Positions 60,260 to 64,000 of a stretch of DNA of 64,000 nucleotides are shown here, piece by piece. Each line of letters starts with the position of its first letter. The stretch's first letter is position 1. The notes beneath the pieces are model-generated. The model saw nothing but the letters and a program-made list of their open reading frames with translations, did no database searches and was not told the origin of the DNA. The stretch comes from Acidimicrobiales bacterium (GTDB lineage: Bacteria; Actinomycetota; Acidimicrobiia; Acidimicrobiales; Iamiaceae), in contig JAUJNP010000003.1 in NCBI GenBank assembly GCA_030448105.1, positions 62,001 through 126,000 on the forward strand. The letters run 5' to 3'. Position numbers and translations under genes: made by a program.

Positions 60260-61275
60260 TATTCCCGCCGGGCGTCAAGGCGGTCGGCGTCGAGCCGAGC
60301 CCGGACCGACTCGGGCACCTCGTGCTCCGGGACGTGCTCGGCGACGGCGGGCGCGCCCCGCTGGTCGCGGGCTACGTCGGGCTCGAGGTACATCATGCGG
60401 GCCTCGGGCACGTTGGCCCGCACGTTGCGCTCCACCCGGTTCACCGCCTCGGCCACCTCGGGGAGGGTGAGGCGGTGGTCGAACTCGACCTTGGCGCACA
60501 CCAGCAGCTCGTCGGGTCCGATGTGCTCGGTTCGCATGTGGATGAGGCCCAGCACGCCCGGCTCGATCTCGATGGCAGCCCGGATCGCCTCCTGCTGCTT
60601 GCGGGCGGCGGACTCGCCGATGAGCAGGCTCTTCATCTCGATGGCGAGGATCACGGCGATGACGCCGAGGAGCACCCCGATGGAGATGGTGCCGTAGCCG
60701 TCCCAGGCGCTGTTGCCGGTGATCACGGCCACGATGAGGGCGGCCATGGCCAGCACCAGGCCGATCAGCGCACCCAGGTCCTCGAGCAGCACCACCGGCA
60801 GCTCGGGCACCTTGGAGTGCCTGATGAACTGGCGATAGGTGGCCGTGCCCTTGGCGGCCCGCGTCTCGATGATGGCGGTGCGGAACGAGAGGCACTCGAC
60901 GATGATGGCGAAGGCCAGGATGCCGATGGCCCACTGCGCGTCGTCGAGCTCGTGGGGGTGGAGCAGCTTCTGAACCCCCTCGTACAGAGCGAACATCGAC
61001 CCCAGGCTGAACAGCACGAGGGCCACCACGAACGCCCAGAAGTACCGCTCGCGCCCGTAGCCGAAGGGGTGCTCGGGAGTGGCCAGCTTCTTGGCCCGGC
61101 GCCCGCCCAGCAGGAGCAGGGCCTGGTTGCCGCTGTCGGCCACCGAGTGCACGCTCTCGGCCAGCATGGACGACGACCGGGTGATGAGGAACCCCACGAA
61201 CTTGGCGATGGCGATGGCCAGGTTGGCGAAGAGGGCGGCGACGACCGCCTTGTTCCCGTGCCCTCCACCGGCCAT
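60259..61275 (-). CDS. CDF-family cation efflux transporter (ZnT9-like)
   Basis: 338-residue divalent-metal antiporter with six helices and a C-terminal ferredoxin-like domain. The first metal site is MLAESVHSVADSGNQALLL (H-x-x-x-D near residue 43), while the second site is VVLLEDLGALIGLVLAMAAL with Glu-Asp, as in ZnT9-like members, instead of H-x-x-x-D. A His-rich loop (LLHPHELDD) lies between helices. The metal could be Zn, Fe or Mn. A ribosome site GAGAGG precedes the ATG, and TACGAT lies about 42 nt upstream. The transporter stands next to a peroxiredoxin gene on the same strand. Confidence 0.9.
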   Translation of the reverse strand: MAGGGHGNKAVVAALFANLAIAIAKFVGFLITRSSSMLAESVHSVADSGNQALLLLGGRRAKKLATPEHPFGYGRERYFWAFVVALVLFSLGSMFALYEGVQKLLHPHELDDAQWAIGILAFAIIVECLSFRTAIIETRAAKGTATYRQFIRHSKVPELPVVLLEDLGALIGLVLAMAALIVAVITGNSAWDGYGTISIGVLLGVIAVILAIEMKSLLIGESAARKQQEAIRAAIEIEPGVLGLIHMRTEHIGPDELLVCAKVEFDHRLTLPEVAEAVNRVERNVRANVPEARMMYLEPDVARDQRGAPAVAEHVPEHEVPESVRARLDADRLDARRE

Positions 61276-61316
61276 GGTCGACCTCTCGTCGTCGTCTTGT
61301 CGTCCTTGCGGGCGCC

Positions 61317-61322
61317 ATCGTA
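61317..61322 (-). promoter_or_regulatory. -10 hexamer TACGAT for CDF gene
   Basis: Minus-strand TACGAT about 42 nt before the ATG at 61275; a leadered transcript with a ribosome site. Confidence 0.35.
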
Positions 61323-61347
61323 GGAGGTCGCCGCCGCGCTCCTTCGA

Positions 61348-62784
61348 CTAGGACTGCGGTCCGTGCGAGCGCCGGCTCTGCTCGCCCAGTAGCAGGGCGA
61401 CGGCCACGGTGACCTTGGCCGCCACGGCCAGGTCGAGGAACTCGTTCGGGCCGTGGGCGTTCGAACCGGGCACGAGCACCCCAGTGACGAGGAACTGGGC
61501 GTGAGGGAACCGCTGGCCGAGCATGCCCATGAACGGGATGGTGCCGCCCTCGCCCATCGAGGCGGCGGGCCGGCCGAACGCGGCGACCGAGGCGGCGTCG
61601 AGGGCGTCGGCCAGCCACGGGGCGGTCGGTGGCGCATCCCACCCCGACTCGGCCGAGCGCACCCGGAAGCGGACGTCGGCGCTGTGGGGCGGGTCGGCGG
61701 TGAGGACGCGGGTGAGGGCCTCGGCCGCCTTGGCGGCGTCGACGCGGGGTGGCAGCCGGAACGACAGGGTGGCCGCCGTCCACGGGCGCAACACGTTGCC
61801 CGCCTGTTCGCCGGGGGGCACGCCGTCCATGCCCGTGAGCGCCATCGACGGTTCCCACGTGACCGCCAGCAGCCGCTCCTCAGGGTCATCCTGCGGCGGG
61901 CGGGTGGACCCGGCGAACGGGAAGCGCTCGCCGTAGTCGCCGAGGTCGGCCACGGTGGCGGCCACCGCCGCCCGCCGCTCGGCGGGGACCTCCGTACGCA
62001 GCTCGTCCACGAGGATGCGCCCGGTGTCGGGGTCCTCCACCCGGTCGAGCAGCCGGCGCAGGACCCGGAACGACGAAGGCACGACGCCGCCGGCGCTGCC
62101 CGAGTGCACACCCTCGGTGAGCACGTCCACCCGCAGCTCACCGATGAGGTTCCCCCTGAGCGACGTGGTGGCCCAGAGCCGGTCGTCGCTGGCGCAGCCG
62201 GAGTCGAGGCACACCACCAGTGACGGAGTCCCGATGCGGTCGGCCAGCTCCCCCACGTAGGCCGGGAGGTCGACGCTGCCCGACTCCTCACTGCACTCGA
62301 TCAGCACGAGGCAACGGGCGTGGGCGCCGCCCGCCTCGCGCACCGCTTCGATGGCGGCCAGCGCGGCGAAGGCGGCGTAGCCGTCGTCGGCCCCGCCCCG
62401 CCCGTAGAGGCGGTCTCCCTCGCGCACCGGCGTCCACGGCCCGAGGCCTTCGCGCCAGCCGTGCATCGGCGGCTGCTTGTCGAGGTGCCCGTAGAGCAGC
62501 ACCGTGTCGTCCCCGTCGGCGCGATGCGCGGGCACGTCGATCACCAGCACCGGGGTGTGCCCGGGGAGGCGCACCACCTCCACCGTCATGCCGTCGATCG
62601 GCCGCAGCTCGCACCAGGCGCGAACCAGCTCCACCGCCCGGTCCATGTGGCCGTGCTCCTCCCAGGCGGGGTCGAAGGCGGGGGAGAGGTTGGGGATGGC
62701 GATGTAGTCGAACAGGGCCGGGAGGATGTCGGCGTCCCACACCGCGCCGGCGCGGGCGGCGATCACGCTCGGGTCGAGGGCCAT
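61348..62784 (-). CDS. M20-family metallopeptidase (dipeptidase-like)
   Basis: 478-residue binuclear-zinc peptidase. Metal ligand His in VLLYGHLDKQPP (near residue 98), bridging Asp in RGGADDGYAAFAALAAI, Glu pair in IECSEESGSVDLPAY (near 167), and a final ligand in VPGSNAHGPNEFLDLAV near the C-terminus. A dimerisation (lid) domain occupies about residues 205-360. This is the M20A/CNDP-like group acting on dipeptides or N-acyl amino acids. The ATG start is supported by GACACT 7 nt upstream. Confidence 0.92.
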   Translation of the reverse strand: MALDPSVIAARAGAVWDADILPALFDYIAIPNLSPAFDPAWEEHGHMDRAVELVRAWCELRPIDGMTVEVVRLPGHTPVLVIDVPAHRADGDDTVLLYGHLDKQPPMHGWREGLGPWTPVREGDRLYGRGGADDGYAAFAALAAIEAVREAGGAHARCLVLIECSEESGSVDLPAYVGELADRIGTPSLVVCLDSGCASDDRLWATTSLRGNLIGELRVDVLTEGVHSGSAGGVVPSSFRVLRRLLDRVEDPDTGRILVDELRTEVPAERRAAVAATVADLGDYGERFPFAGSTRPPQDDPEERLLAVTWEPSMALTGMDGVPPGEQAGNVLRPWTAATLSFRLPPRVDAAKAAEALTRVLTADPPHSADVRFRVRSAESGWDAPPTAPWLADALDAASVAAFGRPAASMGEGGTIPFMGMLGQRFPHAQFLVTGVLVPGSNAHGPNEFLDLAVAAKVTVAVALLLGEQSRRSHGPQS

Positions 62785-62791
62785 GGCCCGG

Positions 62792-62797
62792 AGTGTC
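62792..62797 (-). promoter_or_regulatory. -10-like GACACT for M20 peptidase
   Basis: Minus-strand GACACT, 7 nt before the ATG at 62784. It deviates from TANNNT at the first base. Confidence 0.35.
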
Positions 62798-62818
62798 CCA
62801 CGGCCGCCGTGGGTGGGC

Positions 62819-62824
62819 TGGACT
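62819..62824 (+). promoter_or_regulatory. -10-like TGGACT for LOG-family gene
   Basis: TGGACT, 6 nt before the GTG at 62831. The two divergent promoters here share 46 bp between start codons. Confidence 0.35.
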
Positions 62825-62830
62825 GTCGCC

Positions 62831-63946
62831 GTGCGCACCGAGCTCGAGACCATGGCCGCCCTCGACCAGCACCTGGCCAAGGCCAGGACCCTCGCCGGCT
62901 GCGTGGTGAAGGACCTCGACCTGCGTTCCCGGGACGACCTGCTGCTCGGCACCGACCTGACCGGCACCGTGTTCCTCGGGTGCCGCCTGCCGGGTGCCGT
63001 CCTGGCCGCTGCCCCCGAGCGCGGCGCGGTGGTGTTCCCCCCGGTCGACGGTGTGCCGTTCCAGGCCTACCGCGGCGGCCTCTACACCCCGGCCGAGCTC
63101 TACGCCGGCTACGAGCCCCGCGCCGGGGCCGACCCGTCGCCGCCCGGCGCCGGCTGGCGGTCGTCGCTCGATGGCCGCATCGACGCCTGGTACCAGGCCC
63201 GCCGGCCGCCCGACGTGGTCGACGCCCTCTACCAGCGGCTCCACGACCACGCCGTCACCGACGCGCTGGCCGAGGAGATCGCCGGGCGACGGGTGGTCGG
63301 GGTGATGGGCGGCCACCGGGTGCGGCGCGACGATCCCGCCTACGGCGCCGTCGCCCACCTCGGCCGGGCCCTCGCCCGCGCCGGCCTGCTGGTGGCCACG
63401 GGCGGCGGGCCGGGGGCCATGGAGGCGGCCAACCTCGGCGCCTTCTGCGCGCCTCACCCCGACCACGCCCTGGACGACGCCCTCGCCGTGCTGGTGAAGG
63501 CGCCCGACGCCGCCGACCACGACGCCTGGCTGGCCACGGCCGGCCAGGTTCGCGACCGCTGGTCCGACGGCGCCGGTGAGTCGGTGGGCATCCCCACCTG
63601 GCACTACGGGCACGAGCCGCCCAACCCGTTCGCGTCGGCCATCGCCAAGTACTTCGAGAACAGCGTGCGCGAGGACGGCCTGCTCACCATCGCCGGCGCC
63701 GGGCTGGTCATCACCCCGGGCGGCGCCGGCACCGTCCAGGAGATCTTCCAGGACGCCGCCCAGAACTTCTACGCCACCCCGGCCGAGGCCAGCCCCATGG
63801 TGTTCTTCGGCACCCGGTTCTGGACGGAGGTGAAGCCCGTGTATCCGCTCCTCGTGAAGCTGGCGGCGGGCACCCACGTGGAGGGGCTGCTGTCCTGCAC
63901 CGACGACCCCGACGAGGTGCTGACCGCCGTCACCGCCGGGAACTGA
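62831..63946 (+). CDS. LOG-family nucleotide monophosphate nucleosidase-like protein
   Basis: 371-residue protein of the LOG/PpnN superfamily. The N-terminal 130 residues are an extra domain of pentapeptide-like character (RDDLLLGTDLTGTVFLGCRL). The Rossmann-type core has VVGVMGGHRVRRDD, GLLVATGGGPGAMEAANLGA (near residue 195) and the family signature LVITPGGAGTVQEIFQDAAQ (P-G-G-x-G-T-x-x-E, near 296). By homology it cleaves nucleotide monophosphates to base and ribose phosphate, as E. coli PpnN does. It is larger than the 180-200-residue LOG enzymes. The GTG start is supported by a leaderless hexamer. Confidence 0.88.
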   Translation: MRTELETMAALDQHLAKARTLAGCVVKDLDLRSRDDLLLGTDLTGTVFLGCRLPGAVLAAAPERGAVVFPPVDGVPFQAYRGGLYTPAELYAGYEPRAGADPSPPGAGWRSSLDGRIDAWYQARRPPDVVDALYQRLHDHAVTDALAEEIAGRRVVGVMGGHRVRRDDPAYGAVAHLGRALARAGLLVATGGGPGAMEAANLGAFCAPHPDHALDDALAVLVKAPDAADHDAWLATAGQVRDRWSDGAGESVGIPTWHYGHEPPNPFASAIAKYFENSVREDGLLTIAGAGLVITPGGAGTVQEIFQDAAQNFYATPAEASPMVFFGTRFWTEVKPVYPLLVKLAAGTHVEGLLSCTDDPDEVLTAVTAGN

Positions 63947-63971
63947 CGGGGACGCTTCCGGCCGGTCCCGC

Positions 63972-63977
63972 TAGCGT
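63972..63977 (+). promoter_or_regulatory. -10 hexamer TAGCGT near window end
   Basis: TAGCGT 12 nt before a GTG at 63990 that begins an open frame cut by the window edge; a GTG at 63985 is followed at once by a stop. Candidate promoter of the next gene. Confidence 0.25.
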
Positions 63978-64000
63978 CGGCGCGGTGAGGTGAGCCCGGT

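Overview
The window is about 73% G+C and almost entirely coding. It comes from an actinobacterium. Pointers are an F420-type luciferase-like oxidoreductase, a mycothiol-type DinB/MDMPI enzyme, PAC2 and HelD-like proteins, many GTG starts and a genome written for leaderless transcription. An orphan class I HMG-CoA reductase and the general gene content suggest the Acidimicrobiia (Iamia/Ilumatobacter relatives). That placement is inference, since there is no rRNA or marker set here. No tRNA, rRNA, insertion sequence, prophage, CRISPR array or classical defence locus is visible, and no gene-free stretch exceeds about 160 bp.

Layout. 1-3.8 kb: nitrogen sensing operon amt-glnK-glnD (amt cut by the window edge). 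3.9-10.9 kb: small housekeeping and detoxification genes (Nudix, LLM oxidoreductase, PAC2, two GNATs of which one is frameshifted, an alkyltransferase-like protein, MDMPI and DinB proteins, a secreted lipase). 10.9-20.9 kb: HMG-CoA reductase, serine hydrolase, PQQ-type sugar dehydrogenase lipoprotein with tesB, GH1 glucosidase, GtrA, DUF2254, a methyltransferase, an acyl-CoA synthetase. 21-24.1 kb: a tight operon of GT4 glycosyltransferase, methyltransferase and alpha-toroid protein. 24.2-28.3 kb: MOSC, CREST-like membrane protein, DUF445, aldose epimerase, dtd. 28.2-34.5 kb (minus strand): CMD protein, SDR, hemE, ferrochelatase, hemY/cgoX, lnt, nearly all overlapping by a few bases. 34.6-40.3 kb: HelD-like helicase, FAD oxidoreductase and two envelope glycosyltransferases. 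40.3-42.7 kb: iron module of cupredoxin lipoprotein, DtxR-family repressor and FTR1 permease. 42.7-47.9 kb: an Lhr-like helicase gene invaded by two kinds of repeat and broken by two frameshifts. 48-52.4 kb: FAD oxidoreductase divergent from an ECF-sigma/SRPBCC/Nei/NDH-2 operon. 52.4-64 kb: FtsX-type ABC exporter, a 1199-residue adenylate cyclase/STAND ATPase, 1-Cys peroxiredoxin, CDF transporter, M20 peptidase, LOG-family protein.

Three window-wide patterns are the main findings. (1) More than twenty genes carry a TANNNT hexamer 6-9 nt before their ATG/GTG, so most transcripts are predicted to be leaderless; the rule also resolves several start codons. (2) Small repeats are scattered through the window: a 56-bp cassette abutting the promoters of two unrelated genes; a 60-bp palindromic element, one copy upstream of the acyl-CoA synthetase and one translated inside lhr; a four-copy 75/87-bp in-frame tandem array inside lhr; a 17-bp triplet repeat over two convergent stop codons; and an 18-bp-arm palindrome between convergent genes. 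(3) Every frameshift seen is a single missing base at a homopolymer run, which points first to consensus error rather than pseudogenes. No single locus stands out as a wholly new system. The repeat-invaded lhr gene, the Ser-for-Cys Lnt and the compact iron module deserve the first look.
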